A stretch of 53,328 nucleotides of DNA from Candidatus Jordarchaeia archaeon (GCA_018383815.1 JAHAWU010000004.1:7824-61151); one strand, 5' to 3'; positions 34,644 through 43,836 are shown, counted from the stretch's first letter. Notes: generated by a model from the letters alone, not told the origin. Numbers and translations: made by a program.

Positions 34644-35546
34644 TTGCTGAAAATAGTACTGCTGGGAACCTCTGGCGGAATGCCTACTGCTGATAGAAAC
34701 CTTCCGGCAATCGCCGTAAAAATAAATAGAGAAATTATTTTGTTCGACTGCGCGGAGGGAACACAGAGGCAGATGGAGAAGGCAAATTTAAGTGTGAGCA
34801 GAATTAACAAAATTTTTATCACCCACCTTCACGGAGACCACATAATGGGCATCCCAGGAATATTGCAAACACTTTCACTCATGAACCGGGAGAAACCCCT
34901 CCACATATTTGGTCCAAAAGGCATTGCTGATTTCGTTAAAGCCATAAAGACGACAGTGGAATTTACTCTCACATTTAACGTGCATATCAAAGAGGTTACT
35001 GAGGGGGTAGTATGTGAGACGGGCCTCTACACGGTTGAATGTGCTAAAACGGAGCACAACAATTCTTTTGCCTTTGCCTTTATCGAAAAGGATAGGCCAG
35101 GTAAATTCCATCCTGAAAAAGCTAGAGCTTTAGGAATACCTATGGGCCCCCTATGGAAAAAATTACAACACGGTGAAAAGGTTACACTCCCAGACGGGAG
35201 AAGGATAGAGCCAAACCAAGTGGTGGATCCTCCAAGACCCGGAAGAAGAATCGTTTATTCAGGAGATACTCCCCCGTGCGACTCAGTTAAACGAATAAGT
35301 AGAGGCGCCACTATCCTAATACATGATAGCACTTATGGAGAAGACTTGGAAGAAAAAGCAGTAGAAACAAAGCACTCCACAACCACCCAAGCCGCAAAAG
35401 TGGCTAAAGAAGCAGGGGTGCAAAGATTGATTCTCACCCATATAAGTTCAAGGTACAAAAACTCCAACGAACTTTTGGAACAAGCTAAAAAAGTTTTTCA
35501 CAACAGCATCTTGGGAGAAGACCTTATGGAGATAGTTTTGGACTAG
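34644..35546 (+). CDS. rnz: Ribonuclease Z (tRNA 3' endonuclease)
   Basis: 300-aa metallo-beta-lactamase enzyme trimming tRNA 3' trailers. The metal motif is ITHLHGDHIMGIPG (about 53-66), later ligands are in IVYSGDTPP and ILTHISSRY, and the flexible-arm region (about 150-180) has the usual GIPMGPLWKKLQHG segment. TTG 34644 is the start, placed about 9 nt after GAGG. The window's tRNA-Tyr and tRNA-Leu genes both encode CCA. Confidence 0.93.
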   Translation: MLKIVLLGTSGGMPTADRNLPAIAVKINREIILFDCAEGTQRQMEKANLSVSRINKIFITHLHGDHIMGIPGILQTLSLMNREKPLHIFGPKGIADFVKAIKTTVEFTLTFNVHIKEVTEGVVCETGLYTVECAKTEHNNSFAFAFIEKDRPGKFHPEKARALGIPMGPLWKKLQHGEKVTLPDGRRIEPNQVVDPPRPGRRIVYSGDTPPCDSVKRISRGATILIHDSTYGEDLEEKAVETKHSTTTQAAKVAKEAGVQRLILTHISSRYKNSNELLEQAKKVFHNSILGEDLMEIVLD

Positions 35547-35558
35547 TACCGAGGAAAC

Positions 35559-36390
35559 CTAGCGGTTAATGATTCTTTTTAAAAAGTGTATACTATCATA
35601 AGCATCGTCTAAGGTAGTGTTCTCAACAACAATGTATCCTCTAAAATTCAGTTTTTTAAGCGTGCTGACAACGTATTTCCAATCAACTATCCCCTTTCCA
35701 ACTTGCAGGTGAGCGTCCTCATTCCCAATGTTATCATGAGCATGCACATGTGTTACGTACTGTTCCACACGCTTAAGAAAGGTTTTCACTCCACCCGATT
35801 TTTGAGCGTGTCCAATGTCCAAGCACAAACCAAATTCACAATCAAGTTCTTGAAACAGCCTCTCTATATCTTGACTTTGGGAAACCAGAAAAGGATAGGG
35901 TGGCGCCATATTTTCAACTGCAATTTTAGGAGAGCCCAAAGCGTCTGAAAGCTTACACAGGTGCCTTATCGCGTTTTTTAGGCTATCCCAAGCTAATTCG
36001 GGGAAGTGAATCGTGAAGGGTGAAAGTAGTCCTGGATGCACTATAAATATTTCAGCCTCTAAGGTGTAGCTTCTTTCAAGTGACTTATCCATGAAATCTA
36101 GCAAAACCGATTGGAGAGGCTCTGGCGAAGCCAAATTGATCCCTGCGAAGGGAGCGTGGACTGTATAACTTATTTTTGATGTTGAAGCGGCATTCTTTAG
36201 CATTTTTATTCGTTCTGAGTTTAAAAAATGAAATCCTTCCTCAATGATTTCCCAACAGTCCAATTTCAAATTTTCTGGAGTAGTTTACCTAAATAACATA
36301 CATATTACATTGCGCCGTGTTTTCAATTGTTTTCACAATTTCGTCGAAGTTACTTTTTATAAAGGGCATAGTTGAGACGCCTAGTTTCAT
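35559..36390 (-). CDS. Sugar phosphate isomerase/epimerase-like TIM barrel, probably split by an intron
   Basis: The main frame begins only at TTG 36269, inside the first strand-helix unit of an endonuclease IV/xylose isomerase-like barrel (YTVHAPFAGINLAS, LCLDIGHAQKSGG, HVHAHDNIGNEDAHLQ, YIVVENTT). The missing N-terminus is encoded just upstream from ATG 36390: MKLGVSTMPFIKSNFDEIV, ending at TAG 36289-36291 in another frame. Removing 36259-36301 (43 nt) joins TIENTAQCN to ICWEIIEEG, a normal start for the family, and leaves 789 nt in frame (262 aa). It lies 26 bp after UPF0201. Substrate unknown. The alternative is a real frameshift or a pseudogene. Confidence 0.7.
36259..36301 (-). other. 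Possible BHB-like intron in the TIM-barrel gene
   Basis: 43 nt. On the minus strand the central helix is TAAT (36307-36304)/ATTG (36264-36261, one G-U pair) and the 3-nt bulges are 36303-36301 and 36260-36258. A good outer helix is formed by CAATG/TGTTG (36312-36308/36257-36253). The intron-side helix is weak, unlike the other three cases. Boundaries were picked because frame and family alignment agree with this geometry. Confidence 0.45.
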
Positions 36391-36416
36391 ACCTACCAAT
36401 TTTATTTCTTCCCTTT

Positions 36417-36848
36417 TTAACAGTCTGTTGGTGGAGGCCTTTCTAAAGGCTTACCCTCAACAGTTTTCGGCGTAAGCCATTCCACAAGCTCCCCTATGTT
36501 GTTGCTTGTTATTGTTATTTTTATGGATCCCATCGGGGATTCCGATTCTGGTTGGCAGAAGTGTATTTTCCCCATAAAGGCTGCCTGTTTGTGTAGGTAG
36601 AATGTTACTGTATTTCCAACTATGTTTCTTACCAAAATTTTTCTTGCCGATTCAACTATGAGTTGCTCCCTTAAGCGTTGATGAAGTTTCACAAGTCCCT
36701 CCAGACCTTGAGCTTTGCCGTGAAGAAACTTCACTCCAACACCCTCTGATAAAGTGTAGGTTGTGTCCACGACGGATTTTAGAGCTTTTTCCACCTTGTC
36801 TCTACTCTCAGTGGGGTATACTGGAGCCTCAATTTCCATTTCTATCAT
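36417..36848 (-). CDS. UPF0201-family protein
   Basis: 143 aa, matching the archaeal UPF0201 family. It starts with MIEMEIEAPVYPTES, followed by a ribosomal L5-like alpha/beta fold region (LREQLIVESARKIL, VTFYLHKQAAFMGKIHFC) and a C-terminal segment with IKITITSNNIGELVEWL. The function is unknown; RNA binding has been suggested for the fold. It overlaps the UPF0200 gene by 4 nt, a conserved archaeal pairing. Confidence 0.8.
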   Translation of the reverse strand: MIEMEIEAPVYPTESRDKVEKALKSVVDTTYTLSEGVGVKFLHGKAQGLEGLVKLHQRLREQLIVESARKILVRNIVGNTVTFYLHKQAAFMGKIHFCQPESESPMGSIKITITSNNIGELVEWLTPKTVEGKPLERPPPTDC

Positions 36849-37396
36849 TGTATTATCCCCTCTAGAATTGTTTGAACTTTTCTCATCAGCTCTGATTCGC
36901 TGCCCTCATTTACTATCATATAATCTGCAAGGGCGATTGCCGATCCGATTCCATAATTTATCTCTCTGAGGTCTCTTTCTTGAAAGATTCTGGTATCCTT
37001 GGCATCGTCCGACCGCCCTCTTTCAGTTAAACGTCGGTAACGGGTTTTGGGCGATGAATGGATAGCGATTAGTGTGAAGTCAGAAGTGAATGTCTTGAAT
37101 AACTCTATCTCCTGGAGACTTCTAATCCCCTCGACAAGAATCACGGGGGCCTTCTCCTTCTTAACTTTGGCGAGTGTCCTCTGGGCAACAGCTTGGGGGC
37201 CTTCCTTCTCCCTCAAATCCTTGGATACGTAGCCTACATTTTCAGGTGTTTCTTCTAGGCCCCTTGATTTTACTTCTTCACGAACCACATCCCCCATTGA
37301 TATTACAGGTATACCCAAGTTTTTTGCTACGTTTACCGCTAATGTTTTTCCACTGCCCGGCATTCCCACAAGGCCGATGATTTTCAAGGCTGGCAC
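36845..37396 (-). CDS. UPF0200-family P-loop kinase
   Basis: 183 aa. Walker A is GLVGMPGSGKTLAVNVA (residues 9-25), with VISMGDVVREEVKSRG as the acceptor-site segment and RRLTERGRSDDAKD as a lid-like Arg-rich region. It resembles adenylate/dephospho-CoA kinases and matches the archaeal UPF0200 group. The substrate is not established. It is cotranscribed with UPF0201 (4-nt overlap). Confidence 0.82.
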   Translation of the reverse strand: MPALKIIGLVGMPGSGKTLAVNVAKNLGIPVISMGDVVREEVKSRGLEETPENVGYVSKDLREKEGPQAVAQRTLAKVKKEKAPVILVEGIRSLQEIELFKTFTSDFTLIAIHSSPKTRYRRLTERGRSDDAKDTRIFQERDLREINYGIGSAIALADYMIVNEGSESELMRKVQTILEGIIQ

Positions 37397-37453
37397 CTGT
37401 TAACCTGTAGAAAACAGTTTACAGACTTTTTTCGGGTTTAACAATTTAAATAT

Positions 37454-38575
37454 TTAAGTGAACATTTTGGGTTTTTCTTTTGGTGATTTGTCGTTGAGTT
37501 GTTTAAGTATGGCGTCTATTATGTCTTGTGTTACACATTTTTCCTCTTGAAGTATGGCTTTGTGGAGCGCTGCTTTGAGGATTTTATCTTTAAGGTCTCT
37601 ACCAGAGAAGCCTTCAGTGTTTCTAACTATCTTTTTAATGTCTGCTTTTACCGGCAAAGGCATTTTTGATATGTAGAGTCTAAGAATTTGTTCCCGTTCT
37701 TCAGCGTTGGGAAGTTTGAACTCAATTTCTTCTTCAAATCTGCTTCTGATCCCCTTATCTAGCATGACGGGATTATTTGTAGCTCCTATACATACTACGC
37801 CAAAATTCGCGGTTAATCCATCCAGCTCCCCCAACAAAGCATTAACCACCTCTGATACATCCCCTCTTATGTTTTGGAAGCTGCGATCCAACCCTATGGC
37901 ATCAATTTCGTCGAGGTATATGACGCTAGGCGCATTATCTGATGCTATTTTGAAAACAGAGTGTATTCTTCTTGAAGCGTCACCAACATTAACTCCTATC
38001 AAATCTGTGGATTTAATTAAATAGAAGGGCGCGTTTGTTTCATTGGCCAGTGCTTGAGCCAGCATTGTTTTCCCCGTTCCTGGAGGCCCATAGAAAAGAA
38101 TGTTTCTCGGCGCCCAGTCTCCAAAAGCTTTCGGATTTTCCAAGTACTTTTTGATTATCAGACACTTGCTTTTGGCTTCGTTTTGCCCTATAACATCTGA
38201 AAAACTAATTGACGGTCTCTTCTCCTCACTAAAGGGTTTCCTTTTAAGAATGAAACGTGTGGAAAAACCTATTCTTCCCCGAGCTGGCTGAGCATCGGAA
38301 ACTTTAAAGGCGAAATCTGGGAAAACTAGTTGGTCAAATAGGTAATCCCCCTTCTTAACACAAATACCGGCCCACTGTTCCCTAGCATATGCTTGAAACA
38401 GTTCAATGTCATCGGTCAATAAGGCTATAGGGGGCTCCTCTCCCACAAGCCGGAAAGGAAAACCTGATGGCTGCAGCTCCACCACAGAAAGATATTGCAC
38501 TCGTTCCTTCTTTTTTAAAGGCTCTTCACGAACGGAAGTAGAAATATGTCGAATCTTTTCACTTTTCTCCTTCAA
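37454..38575 (-). CDS. Single-domain AAA ATPase (Cdc48/proteasomal-ATPase-like)
   Basis: 373 aa. Residues 1-110 are an unfamiliar N-terminal domain. The AAA module has Walker A FYGPPGTGKTMLA (about 160), pore-region ILIKSTDLIGVNVGDASRR-like segment, Walker B VIYLDEIDAIG, sensor 1 CIGATNNP, Arg finger GIRSRFEEE and the C-terminal helical lid. There is no protease or second AAA domain. It probably unfolds or remodels proteins, partner unknown. It is transcribed downstream of dnaG with a 36-bp gap. Confidence 0.85.
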   Translation of the reverse strand: MKEKSEKIRHISTSVREEPLKKKERVQYLSVVELQPSGFPFRLVGEEPPIALLTDDIELFQAYAREQWAGICVKKGDYLFDQLVFPDFAFKVSDAQPARGRIGFSTRFILKRKPFSEEKRPSISFSDVIGQNEAKSKCLIIKKYLENPKAFGDWAPRNILFYGPPGTGKTMLAQALANETNAPFYLIKSTDLIGVNVGDASRRIHSVFKIASDNAPSVIYLDEIDAIGLDRSFQNIRGDVSEVVNALLGELDGLTANFGVVCIGATNNPVMLDKGIRSRFEEEIEFKLPNAEEREQILRLYISKMPLPVKADIKKIVRNTEGFSGRDLKDKILKAALHKAILQEEKCVTQDIIDAILKQLNDKSPKEKPKMFT

Positions 38576-38611
38576 AAATTTCTCACCCTACAATTTCTAA
38601 CGGGGTGCAAA

Positions 38612-39850
38612 TCAAGTTATTACCTCGTTGAACTCTACAATCTTTAGATTTAAGGGTTTCTTTGTAACATTCTCTTGTCTTACTCCTAAAATATACTCCA
38701 CCCCTTTATCCTGAGCTAGGTCTACCAACCTCTGAGTAATAATTCCGTCAAAAATGATGGCTCTAACCGAGTCCACTTCTTTCAGGCGCTCTGCTAACGA
38801 AGATACCTCCCCTTCCTCCATTAATTCAAAGTTTTTCCCCAAAAGTACAGCCTTATTTGAAGCCTTGATGTTAGGCAGGTAGCTTAGAATCTTTTCTGGA
38901 AGCTTAATTTTGGGAGGAATTTCAGTCCTTTTGGGTTTTTTTTCTTCCCACTCTCTTTCCTTTTTCTCTTCTTTTTCCTGCTCTTTTCTTTTCTCCTTTT
39001 CCTTCTCCTTCTTTTTGGGTTCTTCTGCTTCTAATTGCTCTACAGGTAGTCTGTTTCTCAGAGCCTTAACCACTTCCTTTTGGGTGAGTTCTTCAACCTC
39101 CCTTCCCGGAGGAGCGCGGGCTACATAATCTATATCTGCTACTTGTTGTAACTCCTTCAAAATTAGGTCCCCTCCCCTATCCCCATCTAGAAAGGCTGTG
39201 ATCGTTTTTTTCTTACTAAGATCAATTATTGTCTTTGGTATACTTGTTCCCTCCATCGCTATAACATTCTTGTAGCCACATCTCAAAAGGTTAAGAACAT
39301 CCGCCCGCCCTTCAACTATTATTATATCGTCAGAGCTGTCTATGGCTGGTCCCGCTGGCAGTTCTTCAGGACCGTACTTAGTGATTTCAGCTACTCGAAC
39401 CGCATCCAAAACCTCGTCTGTGAGCTGTTGACTTTCGGGCGACACCTCTTCTGACCATTTTCTTATAATATCTGCTGCTCTCTGAACTATCCTTCTTCTT
39501 TTAACCTCTCGTACATCTTCAATTATCTCTAATGTTGCATGAGCGGTACATGGCCCTACTCTGTCGACGGATTCCACAGCAGCTGCTAGCATTGCAGTTT
39601 CTACTTTGTCAAGGCTTGAGGGAATTATTACCGTTCCCGTTGATTTGCCTCCATGGGACTCTATTGTAACTTTTATTCTCCCTATTCGCCCAGTTCTCTG
39701 TAGCTCACGCAGGTCAAGTTCAGAACCCAGCAGCCCCTCGGTTTGTCCAAATATTGCTCCCACAACGTCTGGTTTTTCAACAACTCCGTCTACTTCTATT
39801 TTAGCTTTTATAATGTACTTTGTTGTGCTAAACTCATTTCGATTAACCAT
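38612..39850 (-). CDS. dnaG: Archaeal DnaG-like Toprim protein
   Basis: 412 aa. The archaeal DnaG N-terminal region is followed by the Toprim domain with catalytic Glu in [15 protein letters not shown] (about 175) and the DxD in [13 protein letters not shown] (about 222). A highly charged Lys/Glu linker (about 283-310) leads to a conserved C-terminal domain ([14 protein letters not shown] ... [15 protein letters not shown]). In archaea DnaG is bound to the RNA exosome and also has primase-like activity in vitro. A strong SD-like GAGGTG precedes the ATG. Confidence 0.93.
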   Translation of the reverse strand: MVNRNEFSTTKYIIKAKIEVDGVVEKPDVVGAIFGQTEGLLGSELDLRELQRTGRIGRIKVTIESHGGKSTGTVIIPSSLDKVETAMLAAAVESVDRVGPCTAHATLEIIEDVREVKRRRIVQRAADIIRKWSEEVSPESQQLTDEVLDAVRVAEITKYGPEELPAGPAIDSSDDIIIVEGRADVLNLLRCGYKNVIAMEGTSIPKTIIDLSKKKTITAFLDGDRGGDLILKELQQVADIDYVARAPPGREVEELTQKEVVKALRNRLPVEQLEAEEPKKKEKEKEKRKEQEKEEKKEREWEEKKPKRTEIPPKIKLPEKILSYLPNIKASNKAVLLGKNFELMEEGEVSSLAERLKEVDSVRAIIFDGIITQRLVDLAQDKGVEYILGVRQENVTKKPLNLKIVEFNEVIT

Positions 39851-40009
39851 GTAAGCGTCACCTCCATAATGAAATAGGGTAATAAAGGTGTGTGATGATT
39901 GAAATTTGGTAAGAGTGATTGTTTATTTAATCAAGCTTTAACATAATGACGTACCATTTTCAACATTAACGTACTTTCGGATATAATTATGTCTTTCTCC
40001 CATTTGTTA

Positions 40010-40435
40010 TTAAAAGAATTTTTCAACTTTGAATTCCATGTTTTCATTGTTTTGGTTTTGAAGAGTGAAATATGAGGATGCTAATCCTTCTATGGCGCAG
40101 GTGACTTTTGAGGTTAAATTTTTAAATCTTCTCCTGAAACTCAGCGTTAACTCTGCCTTGTGGTAATCTAGATACTCCAAGAGGCGCAGCGCCATATCTT
40201 GTCCTTTGCGGTCAAAGTCGGTCAGAATCAGGAAATCCTCATAATTGGCAAGTTCTTCAGCGACTTCTATGAGTTTTCTTCCAGATACCCTAAGAATTTT
40301 TCCTCGAACCCCTAGTTCTCTTAGGCTTCTCTCATCCTTATAGCCCTCCACAACAATGGGGGTACCGTTTTCAGATATTGTTCTAAGCTTTGATATAAAC
40401 TGTTCCAATTCTTCATACAAATTGTTACAGGGCAT
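40010..40435 (-). CDS. Small Toprim-domain protein
   Basis: About 141 aa. Toprim Glu is in TPIVVEGYKDERSLRELG (residues about 23-40) and the DxD-like pair in FLILTDFDRKGQDMALRL (about 65), as in RNase M5-type and the UPF0292 family. The C-terminal helical part contains SFRRRFKNLTSKV and may contact RNA. The open frame extends to 40489; Met 40435 (MPCNNLYEELEQF) gives the family-like start. It lies directly downstream of tyrS on the same strand's opposite flank (108 bp gap). Function unknown. Confidence 0.75.
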   Translation of the reverse strand: MPCNNLYEELEQFISKLRTISENGTPIVVEGYKDERSLRELGVRGKILRVSGRKLIEVAEELANYEDFLILTDFDRKGQDMALRLLEYLDYHKAELTLSFRRRFKNLTSKVTCAIEGLASSYFTLQNQNNENMEFKVEKFF

Positions 40436-40543
40436 AATCAGCCGTCCAATCAGCAAAGAGAAACAAATGATAAACTCTCTTAAGCACAATGTTAAAAGCC
40501 GAACAAAATAAAGTTTTCTTACACTTCTGCGCGATAAAGTTTA

Positions 40544-41662
40544 TCACCGGGTCACTGTAGCCTTTTTTAATGTTTCTAAAAGGTTACGGGCTTCACTATT
40601 CTTTTCAAAATGTTGCCTAACATTTTTCAATAGTTCAATGAGGGCCTCTGCAGTTGCCCGTTTCAAGTCCAGAGGATGAAGATTACCGGCGCTGTATGCA
40701 GATTTCAATTCGTCAAAGCTCTCAAAATCTATGTCCCCTCCAAATTTTTTCTCACGTTCCACATGAAGAGTGAAACCTTCTCTGGAAAATAGAAGAAGCC
40801 TATTTATTTCAATTATTGGATTGAATTCCACCTGTTTCGGTGGGCAAAAGGCAGCAGAAATTTTACTCCTAATTTCCTCTGGCTTATCATGTATAAAAAT
40901 TGCTGTTTGAGGCTTGGATTTCGACATCTTGGCCTCCATTAAAACATCCTCATTCACACCTTCAACCTCCATCCTTGATAATCCCTCTAGGCCTATGAGG
41001 AGAGGTGTGTGAATCGCTACCGGCTTCCAATCCAAGCCGAACTTAGGAGCCAACTCCCTCGCCAATATGTGAGCTCTTCTCTGGTCAGTTCCGCCCAGAC
41101 ACAGCTTAAAACCGGCGTATAAGATGTCAGCTACCTGTATGCAGGGATAAAGTGTTTTTGAATAATCAGATTCAGCATCATCTACTTTGCGGCCCATAAT
41201 ACTCATAGCTCTCTTAATGCGGGCCAGCGTAGTGTTTTTAGCAATGTTTATTACCGTGGCCCAATAATCCAAACTATCCATGAGATCCTCAGCCTTTGGA
41301 AAATGAACCCTGCTAATATCTACACCCAACGCTTGTAAACAGTGTTCAATGTACTTTGCACAGGTGTGTATGATATCCATGTTTCCACCAAATTTGTCGT
41401 TAATCTTCGCATGCCAAGTTGCTTCGAGAACATGCATATCCACATCACAAAGAACCAAATCCTGAACCTTCCAAGCCCAAACCACCCAGCCCAAATGAAA
41501 TATTCTGGAACCCTAGAAAGCCTAAAAGGTTTATCCAGAAGGCTCAACACCTATGTAAGCCTTAGGGTGGTTGTCTACCTCAAATAAATTCCGCAAATCC
41601 TCAATGGTAATAACTTCACTCAAGCCGCGTAAGACACGCTGAACCTTTTCCTCAGTATCCAT
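40544..41662 (-). CDS. tyrS: Tyrosyl-tRNA synthetase, interrupted by a putative intron
   Basis: Exon 1 begins at ATG 41662 behind GGAGG and encodes MDTEEKVQRVLRGLSE..., ending in AYIGVEPSG just before TAA 41531-41533. The downstream frame resumes FHLGWVVWAWKVQDL, the HIGH-motif region (HLGW), and carries LEATWHAKINDK, the YPCIQVADIL substrate site, GGTDQRRAH, and KMSKS in EAKMSKSKPQTA. Removing 41503-41532 (30 nt, three in-frame stops) gives VEPSGLFHLGW, the archaeal TyrRS consensus, and a 362-aa protein. Without the joining, the HIGH motif and an essential half of the active site are lost, so splicing is likely needed for life unless another copy exists. Confidence 0.9.
41503..41532 (-). other. 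Putative BHB intron in the tyrS mRNA
   Basis: 30 nt, lying immediately before the HIGH motif codons. On the minus strand: central helix CTGG (41538-41535)/CCAG (41508-41505); bulges ATA (41534-41532) and AAT (41504-41502); inner stem AACCTT (41531-41526) with AGGGTT (41514-41509), including one G-U pair. Cutting after the second base of each bulge yields GGA TTA TTT CAT (Gly-Leu-Phe-His). The outer helix is almost absent. Confidence 0.82.
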
Positions 41663-41862
41663 CAGATTATCCTCCAATTCAACATTAACATCCAGACCAC
41701 AAACATCAACAATCAACCGCCAAATATCTGCAAAATTTAATCCTAAAAACGTAATTAAAACTTTCCTACACATCTCACTTTCCCCCAATAATGAAATCGG
41801 CCTATTAAATTTCGTGGGGTTCATATCCTTTCCTCCACAAAAATAAAATAGAGAGGATTCTC

Positions 41863-42189
41863 ATGGTAAATGTGTACTGGCTTCTTACTAACCCCTTAAC
41901 TTATAATCTGCTCAACACAATTTTTGGCATACTACTAATGATCGGAGTGGGTATGTTCATCATGAACCTAGCACTACTAGCTGTCTCCCACCGCCGTCTC
42001 TCCTACATGATAGGAATAATAGTAAGCCTCCTGCTGGTAGGGGTTTCCTCCAAGTGGCAACTCCTTGTCCCCGTAATCATCGAAATTTCAGGCGGAGTAA
42101 CCCAATACCTCGGAATCTACCTCTACCAGCTAATTAACCAATGGTTAACCCAGAACCCCGTTCCAAAAGCGATACTATCCCTAATTTAA
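41863..42189 (+). CDS. Small hydrophobic membrane protein
   Basis: 108 aa. Two or three membrane segments: about 17-38 (TIFGILLMIGVGMFIMNLAL), 45-62 (YMIGIIVSLLLVGVSS) and 66-85. No charged motif or family was recognised. The ATG is preceded by GAGAGGA. It is divergent from tyrS and stands alone. Codon use is normal for the A/C-rich stretch around it. Confidence 0.55.
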   Translation: MVNVYWLLTNPLTYNLLNTIFGILLMIGVGMFIMNLALLAVSHRRLSYMIGIIVSLLLVGVSSKWQLLVPVIIEISGGVTQYLGIYLYQLINQWLTQNPVPKAILSLI

Positions 42190-42349
42190 AAGCAAGTCAA
42201 ATAGAGCTTGTTAATTCTTAAAGAGACAAATACCCCAAGCAAAGAGAGACTAAACTCCCGCAACAACAAATAACCAAAAACCCATAAAAAGTCGACCAGA
42301 AAACACAACAGAACCCTAAACCCAACAAAATAAAAAAGGAAGAGGGGAA

Positions 42350-43720
42350 CTAGGTTCCTTCAGCCCAACCCGACAAATATGCTTCTTGTTCGGGGGTCAA
42401 AACATCCAATCTAAGACCCATAGCTTTGCACTTCAACTCTGCAACTGTCCTATCAATCTCCTCAGGAATATCCAAAACCACGCTGCCCATTCCAGACAGC
42501 TTATCCTTATTCTTAACAATCCACTCCACAGCCAAAGCCTGATCCGAAAACGACATGTCCATAACTTCGCTTGGGTGTCCCTCGGCACACGCCAGATTCA
42601 CGAGCCTGCCTTGGGCGAGCAAGTAGATTTTTCTTCCATCTTCCAGTGTGTACTCATCGACTAATGGTCTTATCTCTCTCTTGCTAACACTGATTTTTTC
42701 CAAATCTGGTATATTTATTTCTACATTAAAGTGGCCAGTGTTACACATGACTGCCCCACTTTTCATCTTTTTCATATGTTCTGCATTTATAACGTTCTTG
42801 CATCCCGTGGCGGTTACGAAAATGTCCCCCACCTCAGCGGCTTCGCTCATGGGCATTACTTCCATGCCCTCCAAGGCGGCTGTTAGGGCTCGATGTGGAT
42901 TTATCTCACAGATGATGACTCTTCTCGCTCCCAGTCCCTTAGCTCTCAGCGCTACACCTCTACCGCAGTGACCATACCCTGCAACTACAAAAATTTTGCC
43001 CGCGATAAGGTCTGCAGTTGCTCTTAGTATGCCGTCTATGGTGCTTTGACCAGTTCCCCACAGGTTGTCAAATTTGGGCTTAAACACAGTTGGTGTTTAT
43101 GTTTCCCATTTTGTGGGGGTATCATTTGTGGCTATAATAGGGTATAGCAGTACGTTATCTTTTGCCATGGCTCTGAGGCGGATTACGCCGGTTGTGGTCT
43201 CTTCGGCTCCAGCCCATACTTTGTCCGCCCAGTCTGTTCGGTTTCCAAGAATTTTCTTTACTACTTTAATTTCCTCTCCGGTTTCTCCTCTTTTGAGCTT
43301 GATTAGGGTTGATACTAGGTCGGCGCCGTCGTCCAGTGTGATGTTCGGTTCTCCCTTAATAACGCTGGCTATTGCTCGATAGTAGCCTTCATAATCCATG
43401 CCTTTCCAAGCGAATGTGTTTATTCCTTCCTCTACTAGTGCGGCGGCCACATGGTCCTGTGTTGATAGGGGATTTGAAGCACAGAGGTAGACTTCTGCAC
43501 CTCCAGCCTTCAGGGTTTTTGCAAGAACCGCTGTTTCTTTTGTTACGTGGAGGCATGCTCCTACTATGGTGTTTTTGAGTGGTTTTTCTTTTTGGAATCT
43601 CTCTCTTATTTGCATAAGTACGGGCATTCTTGATTCTGCCCACTCAATTGTTGCTCTTCCGCTTGGCGCTAGTTTTAGGTCTTTGACTTCATATTTTTCT
43701 CCTTTTTGTGTTTGCGTCAT
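42350..43720 (-). CDS. ahcY: Adenosylhomocysteinase, interrupted by a putative intron
   Basis: Two in-frame halves of S-adenosylhomocysteine hydrolase are separated by a TAA at 43097-43099. The first encodes the substrate domain ([53 protein letters not shown]). The second begins [19 protein letters not shown] with the NAD domain ([31 protein letters not shown]) and typical C-terminus. Excising 43073-43102 joins them as [15 protein letters not shown], with exactly the two residues usually found between TK and FDN. ATG 43720 is chosen because GGGAG lies 8 nt upstream; ATG 43735 is also open. The enzyme recycles the product of SAM-dependent methylation. A double-Lrp regulator is divergently encoded. 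Confidence 0.9.
43073..43102 (-). other. Putative BHB intron in the ahcY mRNA
   Basis: 30 nt. On the minus strand: central helix TGGG (43108-43105)/CCCA (43078-43075); bulges AAA (43104-43102) and AAT (43074-43072); inner stem TAAACAC (43099-43093)/GTGTTTA (43087-43081) with a 5-nt loop. Cutting after the second base of each bulge gives TGG GAA TTT GAC (Trp-Glu-Phe-Asp). The outer helix is 2 bp. Confidence 0.82.
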
Positions 43721-43777
43721 AACTTTTTCTCCCATGTGGTGTTTTTGTTTTTCTCCTTGTGGGGGTAATCTTATAAA

Positions 43778-43788
43778 GTTTATATATA
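43778..43788 (+). promoter_or_regulatory. TATA box for the double-Lrp regulator gene
   Basis: The AT-rich TTTATATATAT in the roughly 115-bp divergent spacer lies 49-59 nt before ATG 43837, implying a leader of about 30 nt. The ahcY promoter must share this short spacer, so one regulator site could affect both genes. Confidence 0.45.
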
Positions 43789-43836
43789 TTGTTTGTCATA
43801 ATTTGCTTTTGTATTGGCTTGTTTTGTGTGGTTTTT

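Noticed and set aside
39880-39930. C/D-box RNA suggested by GTGATGA near 39890
   Set aside because: No D box (CTGA) or internal C'/D' pair occurs at a suitable distance.
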